Source: Blastomyces gilchristii SLH14081 (Eukaryota; Ascomycota; Eurotiomycetes; Onygenales; Ajellomycetaceae). Taken from it: a stretch of 64,000 nt of DNA. A program made the position numbers and the translations under genes. Location: the NCBI RefSeq assembly GCF_000003855.2, contig NW_003101679.1, forward strand, positions 814,417 to 878,416, written 5' to 3'. Positions within the stretch are counted from its first letter, which is position 1. Each line of letters opens with the position of its first letter. Shown piece after piece: positions 47,468-58,406 of the stretch. The notes below the pieces were generated by a model. It did no database searches, had not been told where the DNA came from, and saw only the letters and a list, made by a program, of their open reading frames with translations.

Positions 47468-49828
47468 CTATCGCTTTCTCTTCTTGTTTTTATCAGCGAC
47501 GCTAGAGGGGGCCGAGGCAAGTGCCAGGGACGGTGCGGCCATATGATGATAGCGCTCGTCAGCTCCATGATGATAGGGCACATTGTTTCCGAGGGCGGAA
47601 ACGACGCCAGCACTGGTGGGGGGAGCATCATTCTTTTTTACTGGGACTCCCATGTGGCGGCCATATCTGCCCTTGCGGCCATTGCCCTCATCCTCGCTAA
47701 TACAACCTTCAATCCCAATGCCTGCATCTTTGCACCGCTGGCATGGTCGTTGGCGATCGCAACCCTTCTTGCTTTTGCGGCAGCGCTGGCAGCGAGGCTT
47801 GGTGGACAGGTCTTCCTCATCCGCACCAAGTTGATGCTGGAAGTTCACTGCGGATGATGATACTTTGCGTGACGTAGCAGGGGTAGTCATAGGAGGGAGG
47901 GCTGATGGAACTGCAAACCCCGGGTTGTTGTTGTTGTTCGCAGGGGCCTTGCTTTTACGGGAAGTAGCAGCAGGGCGGTTTTTGTTGGCCTTACCGGTTT
48001 TGGCCGATGCACCTGTCCTAGCGACTGAGGCTTTGGGAGCCGCCGCGTTCGAAGTTTTGACCTTCGGACGCTTTGCTTTGGGTGCATCCTCGTAGGCAGT
48101 ATCGTCATCGTGTTCATTCTTGACAGGTGCTTGAGCCTTCTCATGTTGATATCTCGCATCAAAGTCATCACTACTTGGGTCGCTGGTGTCGCAGCTAGGA
48201 AGGATTTCATCCAGGTTCTTGTGATGCTTTTTGAGAACACCTGGTGGGAGCAGTGGGCTGGATTCCAACTTTCGTCGTGAGCGCGGTGGAAGATCATCGT
48301 CATCCTCGCTGGCCTCTGAGCCATCCGTAGTGGCGCCAGTCGACGAGGAAGCATCAGCAGCGCCACTAAATGCGTCATCAAGGGTCGAGGCAGAGGTGCG
48401 CCCGTGAGAGAAATTCGAAACGTCACCAAGTCGAATTAGCTGCATTGCAACATCTTCGTCGGAGATGCAGCTCGCAATTGTCGGGTCTGGGGTCGGCAGT
48501 ATGCCATTGCTGTTGGAACGACGGGCAGAGTTTCCGAAACCGCCAATAGATTGTGCGTTTGTCCGATCGCGTAGTCGATGGCCATGGTGAGCCGATGTAC
48601 CATACATGTTATTCAAAGGTGTATTTAATCCGTACATTGCATCATGACGCCCATACCCTTGGGGGGATGGAACAGGTTGTTGTCCTACGGAAGGACGCTG
48701 GGCAGGTCTTGCAAAGGGGGAGGGCCCTTCTTGCACGGTGGAACGTCGTTGAGGAGATATCGACGATGTTGATGTAGTGAGGGGAACTTGAGGCGGTACG
48801 AACAGAGGCAGTTCCTAAACAAAAGTGAAGATATGGTTAATTGACTGTCTCGTCAAGAAACGTCCTCCCATATTGAAGGGATGGCCTTAATGAATCTTAC
48901 TTACCGAGCTCTCAAACTTGGGTCGTTTCCTTCTACCATCCTGCAGTATATTATCCATACTGATTTCAGAGCTAGCAAACTGCTCACTTCTAGCCTTCTT
49001 CGATCCTGTCATTGATCCATGGTCGTCATCATTGTCGCTGTAAGGCCCCACAGTGTCGTCCTGAAAGCTGCCGTGGGTGCTGGACCCACGGCTCTTAATT
49101 CCAGAACGAGATGGAACCTTTTGGGCAGAGACACTGCGATGGCTTCGACCAGCGGGAGAATTGCTTCTCTTCCTTGCAACTCTCGACTGTGGTCGGGAAG
49201 GCGGCTGCCCATAGTCAAGGGCCTGCGCAGGGTGTTGTGGCTGATGCTGGAATGGCTCCCCGAGGCTGGGGCGTTGATAGCCATCAACGGGACTATAGTA
49301 GCCCGCTTGTGCATAATTATCGGGGTAGCTATGGCAAGGGATGACTCTCACATAGACGGTCATATTATTTCTCAAATTCTCGTATCTTGCGATGAGTGTG
49401 TTGCCATTCTCATCCTCGAAGCTCACACCGCTTGCTGCACCTTCATAGATGCCATAGAAATTTTTGACAGTGGTAACGATCGAATCAGTAGTATCATGAG
49501 GGAATATTTGCACTCGCATGGGGATACGCGCCCTAACCTTCGAGTTTTCGTCTAGGAGAAGCTCGAAGGCAACGTGCTTGGGAGATGGACTACAAGGGGA
49601 TGGCTGCTGCGAAACAGGGCCACTACCATAGCCATCAATGGCAGCAGGAGCGTCAGAAGGAGTGGAATAACCATCCTTATGTGTCACTTGGTTCTGGGGA
49701 GGTGCAGATGTCATCGTTGTAACGTAGTGTTGGGCTTTCTCTAAGGGTCGAGATTGTGGGGTGGACAAGGGCCCGTTGGCAGAACTTGCATGCGACGGCT
49801 GGTCCGTGAGGAGACTCCTGAGTTCCAT
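47468..49828 (-). CDS. Zn2Cys6 regulator with N-terminal beta-grasp-like domain
   Basis: Two exons (48905-49828 and 47468-48814) with a 90-bp GTAAGT/TTTAG intron give 756 residues. The start follows an in-frame TAG. After a Ser/Pro-rich lead, residues about 84-163 look like a compact alpha/beta fold. It begins with KVRARIPMRVQIFPHDTTD and continues through SFEDENGN to NNMTVYVRVIP, with a ubiquitin- or PB1-like pattern. Long disordered, Ser- and Asp-rich regions with basic nuclear-localisation-like clusters follow. The zinc cluster is near the C-terminus (about 648-678), reading CQRCRKSKKGC, then a second Cys set ending EGC. It is followed by basic GRKGRYGRH and a KKRKR end. Zn2Cys6 clusters bind DNA at CGG half-sites and are usually N-terminal. 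No fungal_trans domain is seen. I do not know a characterised orthologue. Confidence 0.85.
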
Positions 49829-50640
49829 CTATCTCATCACAACCATCCAAATCGAATTGATCGAAGTTATGCGAGGTTTTGACACCCAAATGGGCGAAGT
49901 TTTATTGTTGCAAGGAAGAGCAGGGTGTATTCCTGCGCAACCCAAGGTACAGCAGGGCTGGAGAGGGAGAAAAAAAGTCAAAGGGAAAAGAAAACAGGCG
50001 AGGATAATGAGAGATTTCCTGAGAGAACGATGAAACGGGAACAGTTAGAATCGTAAATATAGAGTCGCAGAATGGAGAAGAAGGAATAAGCGCTGTGGTG
50101 TTTGGGGATTAGGGATGGGGAGATGGGTAGGGATGAGCAGCCAGCCAGGGCGAGGTGTGTTGGCAGCGTTGAGGATTGAGGGTTTGGGCAGAAAGGCGGA
50201 AGGGCAGGGTGCAGTAGACATGGAGAGGGGAAGATACCTATACTGAAGCAAAATAGCTTGGACAGGGTCGCAGAAGTATACTAAGTATGATTCCAAAATA
50301 ATGCTGGCGATGATGGAGATTCGCAGTGGATGAAGGGCCTCGTCGGCGGATGCAGTCAATCTGGTGGCAGCTCAGCGACAGAACCAGTCAAATAGAGAAG
50401 CATGCAGGGTACAAGGGAAGAGGATAATACTTACATAGCATGTGAGATGGGATAGCAGCCCGTCAAATGGAGCAGATGCAAGCCATCTGAGGGAGTTGTC
50501 GAGTGTTTAGGGTTGACAACGGAGGATGAAAAAGAAGAGGAGGCAGAAGAGGCAGAGGTTGAGAGGTTGAGGTGAGGTGGGAGCGAACTTGCGAACCGGA
50601 GACGTTTCACACAACACACGGCCCAGTCAAAGTCAGGTCA
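49829..50640 (-). promoter_or_regulatory. probable 5' leader of the zinc-cluster gene
   Basis: The plus strand is G/A-rich to about 50580, which makes the coding strand pyrimidine-rich. This is the same pattern as the leaders of the C2H2 and Ras-GEF genes. The open frames at 50045-50359 and 50431-50619 on the minus strand are Ser/Leu/Pro-rich and may be leader sequence. Confidence 0.35.
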
Positions 50641-52129
50641 ACCAAAGTCAACCAAGCCGATCTCCATAAAATATACCATGTGCTGCAGAGGTATGACCTG
50701 CAAGCAAGCACATTTAATGATTATATATAATCTATTCTTCAACTCTCTATAGTAATATGTGTTTGGCGCTCTCCTGTTCCCATGTGCTATCGCTCGCTAC
50801 CGCTCGCTACCTTGTGGTCATGATCATCGTTTCATCCCCCAGCTGTCTTCCCATATCGCAACGTCGCATTAAATCCAGCAGTATCCCTACCCGCTATTTC
50901 GTCCTGACGGATGTTAATTTACAAGAATGCGACGGCTGTGTAGGTTTCGTCAACTAATGCATCCGCCCAGATGAATGCGACAGCTCGTGTCTCTGTGCGC
51001 TCTGCGGTTCTATGTACAGACTCCTCCCGCTTGATATACAACAATTTGTAGTTCGAAGAATGAAAATAGGTAAATTATTAGATATATCATAATAATGCGA
51101 TACTGCCTATGGGTCTCATTTATGCATTTATTCGTTTTCAAACTGCCAATTCCCACGCGATATAGGGGATAGCCTTGGGAAGTTTTTTTTGCCCAAAGAG
51201 GGCCCTTAGAAAATCCAATTGTCAACTAACCAAGGCCACGGCTGCAAGAAAAGTAAAACTAAAAATCCCCCTCCTTCAGAATCATGCTTTTACTATTGAT
51301 TGTTATTATTTAGTTTGTCCAAGATTCCTGCGCATAAAAAGGTCGCCATGCATGCGGAGACGAGACAGCGCTGGCTGCGGTAAGGTTCTGGCTCTGGTTG
51401 GTAGTGGGAAAGAGGAGAAAAATCGACTGGATCTCCGGTCTTTTTCGTAAGGCCGGATTTTGCCCATCCACCTTCCTGGTGCGGTGCCGTGCGGCCACGT
51501 CGAAGCAGTCAAATGGACGTTATAAATGTAAAGTTATGGGGTGGGCTTAGTTTGAGGAGTAGTCGCACGCCATGTTCATGAGCATCCATATGTGATTTCA
51601 GATGGTCTGGGGGAAAGGGGCGAAGAAACAGGCTACAAGTTACAGATCCATCCATTGAGACTTTTTCTTTTTCCCTTTTCTCATTGCATTCTTCATGACT
51701 CTATGGATGGATGGATGGATGGATGGATGGATGGATGGATGGAGGGATGGAGGGAGGGAGGGGAGGGAATCCACCGCCACTCTCGGCCTTGATGATTATT
51801 GACGGGCGACACACACGTCCCACGGAACGGAGATATTAGAGGACAAAAATATTTATCCTTCAGTTAGCTGGGCTCTCGGGCCACCTGAACAGGCAAAACC
51901 CTTCATTCTTTTGGTCTGGCAGTGTATCAGCCATGGCCCGCTGACTATTATTTTACCAGCCCAGGCCCGCGCGAAACCAAAGCAGCAAGACACACACACG
52001 AACGAGCCTAACCAATCATACAAGGTAACTAGGCAGGCACCTGGGGTTGTCGCACTGCGAGATCCTCAACAAATTTGTTATGTGTTGCATCAGAAGTTTA
52101 AGGGGAATATGGCATGTTGTTATTAAGAG
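50641..52129. other. intergenic spacer
   Basis: I see no supportable gene. An ATGG array lies at about 51703-51742. Confidence 0.5.
51703..51742 (+). repeat. ATGG tetranucleotide array
   Basis: About ten copies of ATGG, then degenerate GGGA units. Confidence 0.9.
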
Positions 52130-52813
52130 TTAATTCATGATGATAATGGGGACAGTCCCTGTGCTCGTCCATCCCGTCAAGCTGGGTGTTGTGGATGCAG
52201 CGCAAGAACTAGTAGCGTATCTAGAAAAGCATAAAGAGGCGGCATGGCGCATTCGCAACTCGGCCTTTAGGTAGTTCAGGCCAATTGTTGTTTCATGTCG
52301 TTGATTCGACAGCAAGACGGGATTCTTGATAATTGTCGCATCCATCTCGTGGGAGATTTTTCTGGGGTTGCTTCTAGTTGGTAGCTGAAAGGAAATGTAA
52401 AATGCTGGTTTTATATCTACAGAACCATAGCCACAGTGAACAAGACATAGACAGGAAAATGACAATGAATAGGTGGACGGATAGATAGACAGACGCATTC
52501 TGGCGCAAAAAAGGATAAGGAGTCAAGCGATTCTTACGTTAATTTGCTGCGCACGCGGATCTTGTAAAAAAGTATCAGGAATCCATCGCACACAGCCGGC
52601 GTTGATCAGCTGGGTAAAACTACATAAACCATCCATGTTGGGTGTACCCCGTTTCCCCAAATCAGATGCCATCGCCACCTTCCTATTATTAATATTCCCC
52701 AGCCAGCTCACAATCAGCAGCCATAATCTTTCAGCAAACCAGACGCTGGCAAGGCTCAATGGATTCATGCGCAGCCCTGCCTCTTTCCCTGCTCGTCGCT
52801 CGGTGATATTCAT
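52130..52813 (-). CDS. possible two-exon gene, unknown protein
   Basis: Two minus-strand frames (52538-52813 and 52130-52384) can be joined by a phase-0 intron of 153 bp. It has a good donor (GTAAGA) and an acceptor after a pyrimidine tract (TTTCAG). The result is 176 residues with residue use more protein-like than the nearby low-complexity frames. It includes NPLSLASVWFAERLWLLIVS and an ISHEMDATIIKNPVLL segment in a likely helical protein. The hydrophobic stretch near residue 25 may be a buried helix. The proposed ATG lies next to a G9 run, so the true start may be further upstream. No family is recognised. Confidence 0.4.
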
Positions 52814-54363
52814 CCCGGGGGGGGGAGAAAAGGGTTTATGCCTACTGGTTTATATTTATATATTCTATGATTTATCCCGTTGTGCCATTGCCGGCCTCTG
52901 TCGCTTTTTTTTTATGTTGCAATTGCATGTGGAGACATGGAATGCGCTTCAAAACTGTCAACCTTCATCGCGGAAGTTCCCGAGGGGGGGGGAAGGGTAA
53001 GGGCGGGCATGCGCTGCGTTTTACCTTCAAGTGACAAGCAATAAATTTATTCTCTCGTCTTGAACCATGCTCGCTGCTCACTTTTTTTCCCTTTTCCTTC
53101 CCCCTTTCCTCTGTCCTACGGTGAGTGCGTATCAATCCAATAGAGTTCGGGGATTGGTCGGGTTCATCACAATTACATTTTGTGAGGTTTATGATGCGAC
53201 TTTGTCGCCGTCACTGGAAAATGAACAGTTGGGGCATGGTTTGTCCAGGAGACGACTTGTTCTTGGTGGTGATTTGCCCAGGTTTGACTTGGCGGTGGTG
53301 ATGTGTATCATTTGTGGCCCGTGTGGGCGGGCGGCTATACTGGCGAATGAAGACATAAAAGTCTGGCCGAAACACCCGTTTTCCGTACCTAATAATAATT
53401 CATCATCGAAACAGTTTGTTCCATCATTCTTTTGATGGCGGTGCAGTATGTTCCCGAAAATTGTGGTTGCGGCCCCACCCAATTGTGCCACCAATATATA
53501 ACCTTTCTGGTTCGGCAAAAATAATTCTGGCTACGTGGGAGATGGGGAAAAAAACTTGGCTATTTTGTCGCGTTTACGGGAAAAACTGGAAGGTTTATTT
53601 GATGTGGTTTACGCTGGATCCCGAGGGTGTTTTGAATGAGCTGGCAGGGCAATTCTGACCCAGCGCTCAAACAGGATTGGATGGTTTTTCGGCAACGGAT
53701 GGTTTGCGACACTCCGCTCACGTGGTTTGGCGTTTGGGCGTGTTCTGCTACACGCGAAGAATGCAAACTATACAAATACTATAATTACACCACAGCGAGT
53801 GATTGCACAAATAAGAGATTTCTCAACTGAGGTCGCGTGTATATGCTCAATAGAAAATATTGGTTTATAAATAAAAGTGTTAGGGGATTGGACTTTTACA
53901 GTAAGGGCGGCAATTCTGGACAAGCGCCGGAAGACGTGTTTTCAACCCTCGGTTATGACGTAATCAGCGTCGCTTGGGTTGTCAGCCAACTTACCCGCCG
54001 CTAGCCCACAACAGGACTAGCTTTGTTTATCGCTCCTGGCCATCAACAAACTAAACATCGCAGCATCGACAACAACAACCGCTCCACACAGAATTCCCCT
54101 CTCCCCTCCACCACCCGGCCGCCTGTTTACCATCAACCACTTTTGCTCGCACTTTTAATGGCGGAGCTTTATTGACTCTCCTTTTTCTGGACGTGCCGGT
54201 CCAAAATACCCCCCAATTGGCCCTGCCCTTCCAGAGGACCCTAGAAACAACGCTTAGATCTCTAGCTATCGAGGTGCACGTAAACATTGCTACACGCCTC
54301 TGTGGTTCATTCGACATAGACTTATAAGAAACACAGCTTCTTGCTGCTAGTATCAACGCCAAA
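52814..54363. other. intergenic spacer and cyclin promoter
   Basis: No secure gene is seen. A minus-strand frame at 53189-53518 and one at 54051-54383 are not supported by motifs or splice signals. The last 300 bases before 54364 include short CT/AC-rich stretches and would hold the cyclin promoter and leader. Confidence 0.45.
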
Positions 54364-56646
54364 ATGGATGCAAAGGTTAGCATCAGATCCTTCTCCCGTC
54401 CATCTTTTACTCCTATTTACCCCTTTTTGCCTTTGGCTGGTGGATATCTGGTCAAATCGCGTTGATATCTCGATTCCATCCATGTTGTTTGGGTCGAATA
54501 TTCACCTAAAATGAATGCCTTTGCTGACAGCCATGTTTCTTTTATCCAGCCTCAACGGCCTTTTCGCCCTCTACGCGTCCTAGGAGACGAGAACTTGCTG
54601 GCCCCTATCAATCCGGCCGGAAAGACACTCCACCATCGTAATAAATCGACACCGGCGTTGTCAACACTGGGCGAACCTGGTGGAGTGAAGAATGCTGTTA
54701 AACGTACGGCTTTCGGGGATCTCAGCAACACGGCCAATACTACGCGACCAACTAGGGATGATCCAGCTGTCCCTTCAAAGGGCTTATCAACAGTCACTGA
54801 AAAGCCAACCGCCTTATCTCGACCCGCTCAGAGGCCCCTGTCGGTTGCAGGTGCTAAACTTGCCCAAGTCAGCGCTTCCAATTTCAACGTCAACGTGATC
54901 GGTCCCAACACGAACCATTCTGCACTTGATAAGCTTCCTGGTAACCCTCGAAAAGCCATCACTAAACGCAATACCGTGTTCAAAGACACTGCACTACCTT
55001 CCGCGGTAGAATCCGAGCCTATTACTTCGCAGACCCACAAAACTTCTGCTCCTGCGGTGAATAACAAGGGACCTGTCGATCACGTGGCACAGCGGTCAGC
55101 AACTATCGCGAGTAACAACACGGCTGTGAATGATAAGCCAGTTAATGCAGCTCAAGCGAACAATCCAATGAAAAAGGACCTGCAACATTCGTCCGTGTCA
55201 ATCAGCTCAGAAGAACCTGCTGCCTTGCGGTCAGATGGCGTATATATTAAAGAGAACGGAGAGGTTAAGTCGTATTCGCACCATGAAAAGGGTCACATAA
55301 TGCACGAGAAGCCCATGCCTAGCTCCAATGCACAACCAGTCCTCACAAGTGACGTCGAAGTAGTATCTACGAAGCACGTTACTGAACACCGTGCAATTGT
55401 CTCCGAGAATTCTGACCCTTCTCGCCTCAAGCATGACCACGTACATTTGGCTTCGGAACCAGAAGAATATTGGGACGACGAGGACGATGATAACTATGAG
55501 GAGGATGGATACGTTACCGCTCGCTCACATCGATCCCGTGATAATACCACCGGAGGTGCAACGGTTCTTTTGATGCCAAAGGTCACACAGAAGGTACAGC
55601 GAGAGTTGAGCATTGCGAAGGAAATTGTTGAAGCAACTCGCACGCCGGAGGATATTGAAGATGAAGCTTGGGATACTAGCATGGTTGCTGAGTATGGAGA
55701 TGAGATATTTCAGTATATGAGGGAGCTTGAGGTACTTACCTTTTGACGCACGAGACCTGCTCATTTGTAACTAACATAATTTCACAGATGAGGCTCTTGC
55801 CAAATGCCCATTACATGGATAATCAAGCAGAAATCCAATGGTCGATGCGCTCTGTTCTTATGGACTGGCTCGTTCAAGTCCATCATCGATTCTCCTTGCT
55901 GCCGGAAACCCTTTTCCTCTGTGTCAATTACATTGACCGATTTCTGTCATGCAAGATTGTTTCCCTTGGCAAGTTGCAGCTTGTTGGAGCTACTGCAATT
56001 TTTATTGCAGCTAAGTACGAGGAAATCAACTGCCCATCTCTTCAGGAGATTATCTATATGGTAGATAACGGATATACTGCCGATGAAATTTTGAAGGCGG
56101 AGCGCTTTATGCTCAGCATGCTGCAATTCGAGCTAGGCTGGCCAGGTCCCATGAGTTTCCTCCGGCGGATTAGTAAGGCTGATGACTACGACTTGGAGAC
56201 ACGAACTCTTGCCAAGTACTTCCTGGAGATTACCATCATGGACGAACGCTTTGTTGGTACCCCTCCGAGCTTCACTGCTGCGGGTGCTCATTGCCTCGCG
56301 AGATTGATGTTGAGGAAGGGAACCTGGGTAAGTCTCCTTTAAAACCGGCTTCAACTCGTCCTATTTCTAACTAGCCTTGCAGACCCCTGCTCACGTATAT
56401 TATTCAAATTATACATACTCCCAGTTGTATCCACTTGTTTCGCTCATCCTTGAATGCTGCGAGGACCCGATGAAGCATCACTCCGCTGTCTACGAAAAGT
56501 ACTCTGACAGACGATTCAAGCGGGCCTCTACCTTCGTGAAAGGAGAGATGATGAAGAAATTCAAGCTCCCAGAAGCGGCCCGTGAGGGCTCCGCTGCTCA
56601 TTTAATTAACCTCTTCGAGGACGCGTCTACCTGGCGCCGTCAATAG
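54364..56646 (+). CDS. nimE: G2/mitotic B-type cyclin
   Basis: Exons: 54364-54375, 54550-55731, 55788-56327 and 56383-56646, all GT-AG and phase 0, giving 665 residues. Exon 1 would be only MDAK, joined to PQRPFRPLRVLGDEN. A start at 54511 inside the first intron is the alternative. A destruction-box-like RTAFGDLSN lies at 56-64, followed by a long disordered Ser/Asn-rich region and an acidic stretch near 350. The cyclin fold begins near residue 385, with MVAEYGDEIFQYMRELE at the end of exon 2. It continues with WLVQVHHRFSLLPETLFLC and AAKYEEINCPS in exon 3, and the C-terminal cyclin box ends in exon 4. B-type cyclins activate Cdk1 at mitosis and are degraded by the APC/C. The disordered part is longer than I recall for Aspergillus NimE. 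It is followed by a pyrimidine-rich 3' region. Confidence 0.9.
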
Positions 56647-58406
56647 GCTACTAGGGTTTACGATATCACCGCCAAACCTCAACTTCCACTCCTTCTATTT
56701 CCGCCAATACATATCACTTCTTTACTCGCTGTTCGGGTTTTCCATAAATATTTCGTACTCGCAACGGAACATATTTCTCCTGGTTTTTGCCTCGACAAAA
56801 CATCCCGTTTATAAGCATAACGATTTGATACCCACTCTCCTTTACTCGACAATGTTTCTTAACTCTCCGTTTCGCCGACGCTACGTCGTGGCTCTTGATA
56901 TGTTGCCACTTTCCCACATTTTACAGATTGAAAACCACATATCTCTCTATTATCTCACCCTCCTTTATACCCTAGCTACCCCAGCAACATACGACCTTTT
57001 TTTTTCCCTTTTGCTTTCATTACATCCAAGCCGGCGCGCATAATGGCGTATACAGGTTTCCTATCGGGGTTGATTGCGGTTTCACTTTTCTTGTCAACCA
57101 ATCAAAGGCGTTTAGTTTTCAATTCTCGTAATGGCGTTGTGTAGATTTTCATTTCTGCGAGGACTCTAAAGCTAGCGATGCGGCCACTTTTCCTTTGTTC
57201 TTGTTCCGCCCACAACAGCCTTCCGACGAATGGTTTAGACTCTCTCCTTTTCCATCTAATACCTGCCGTTCGGTTGATCAATTCCTGGTTTACCTTGCGA
57301 CTCTATTCCAACCCTCCCGCACATTCATTCACGTCCGTGCGGCACTTTTTCGTTTTTTGGGACATCGGTACAACCAAACGGTTCTATACGTACAGAACAT
57401 TCGTTCGGATTTTTTCTCCTTGCTCAGAAGCGCTACACCTTTCTTGCTACATTTTGCTTCCCCTACTCTTTTACTTTTCTCTATATCTTTTTTCCCCGTC
57501 GAAGGGCACATGCTGACGTGAATCTCTGAGCGAATTCGCTTTTCCCTTATCATTTATACGTATGCGGCCCTTCTTCTCTTTTCTCCAGACATTGAGTATA
57601 TATTTTTTCCTTTATTTTTTCCCTATCTCTCTTTTTTTCTTTTTTTCTTTTTCTTTTTCTTTTTCTTTTCTTTTCTTTTCTTTTCTTTTCTTTTCTTTTT
57701 CTTTTTTAAATCTCTAATGGGACGGAATGGGTGGGAAATGGGATATGGGTGGTTATTGCAGCCTATTGTTTTGGTTTTGGGACTGTTTGGTTTTTTGCTC
57801 GGGTGGGGTGGCTGGGCGCGCGGAGAATGGAGTTGTCGGATTCTATTATTTTTCCATGATTCCGGTCCCCTTTCTCTTTTTTCTTTGGCTTGCTGCGTGT
57901 TTTACTCTCTTATGGTCTAGCTTTTATTGTGTTTCATTCTATTTTATGAATGATTATTTTCTCTTTTGATCAATGATAAGTTTAATTCTATTCCCGTTTT
58001 CAGTCCTAAGCCTTCAAGCGGACTTATCCCTCTTGCTCTTGTTGAAGAATCTGAAGAATGGCGATGGATGGGAAGACTTGGGCGGAACTTTTATGCTACA
58101 TTAGGTAGTCTACAATTATCAGCTTGGTCTATGTATATTCTCCTATTCCAAATCTCGCTTCCAAGGAAGCATCGTAGTTAGAACCGTGACCTGTGTTTAT
58201 TTGTCTACGCCATTGATATAAAATGCTTTTTATATTTGCGTAGTTACCCATCCGGCGAAGTGGGAATCTGGGAAGATGTGTCCAAAGAACGTGTCCAAAA
58301 AGGGATGTCATCAGAGCATTGACGGATATACCCCCAAAAACAGAACAAAGCAAACGCCACTCATCATGATCACGTATGACTCCGTCTATTTATCAATTTT
58401 TACCTA
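56647..58406. other. convergent spacer, probable long cyclin 3' UTR
   Basis: It lies between the plus-strand cyclin stop and the minus-strand helicase stop. From about 56900 to 57960 the plus strand is T/C-rich, with a TTTTC repeat at about 57620-57712. This suggests a transcribed 3' UTR more than 1 kb long. The open frames here are Phe/Leu/Ser-rich and are not taken as genes. Confidence 0.45.
57620..57712 (+). repeat. TTTTC-type pyrimidine repeat
   Basis: Pyrimidine-only stretch of about 90 bases made of T3-6C units. Confidence 0.8.

Noticed and set aside
53189..53518. 109-codon minus-strand frame
   Set aside because: No motif, no partner exons and a competing open plus strand; not enough to call a gene.
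57178..57521. Overlapping 108- and 112-codon frames after the cyclin gene
   Set aside because: Phe/Leu/Ser-rich translation of a pyrimidine-rich 3' region in two frames; not protein-like.
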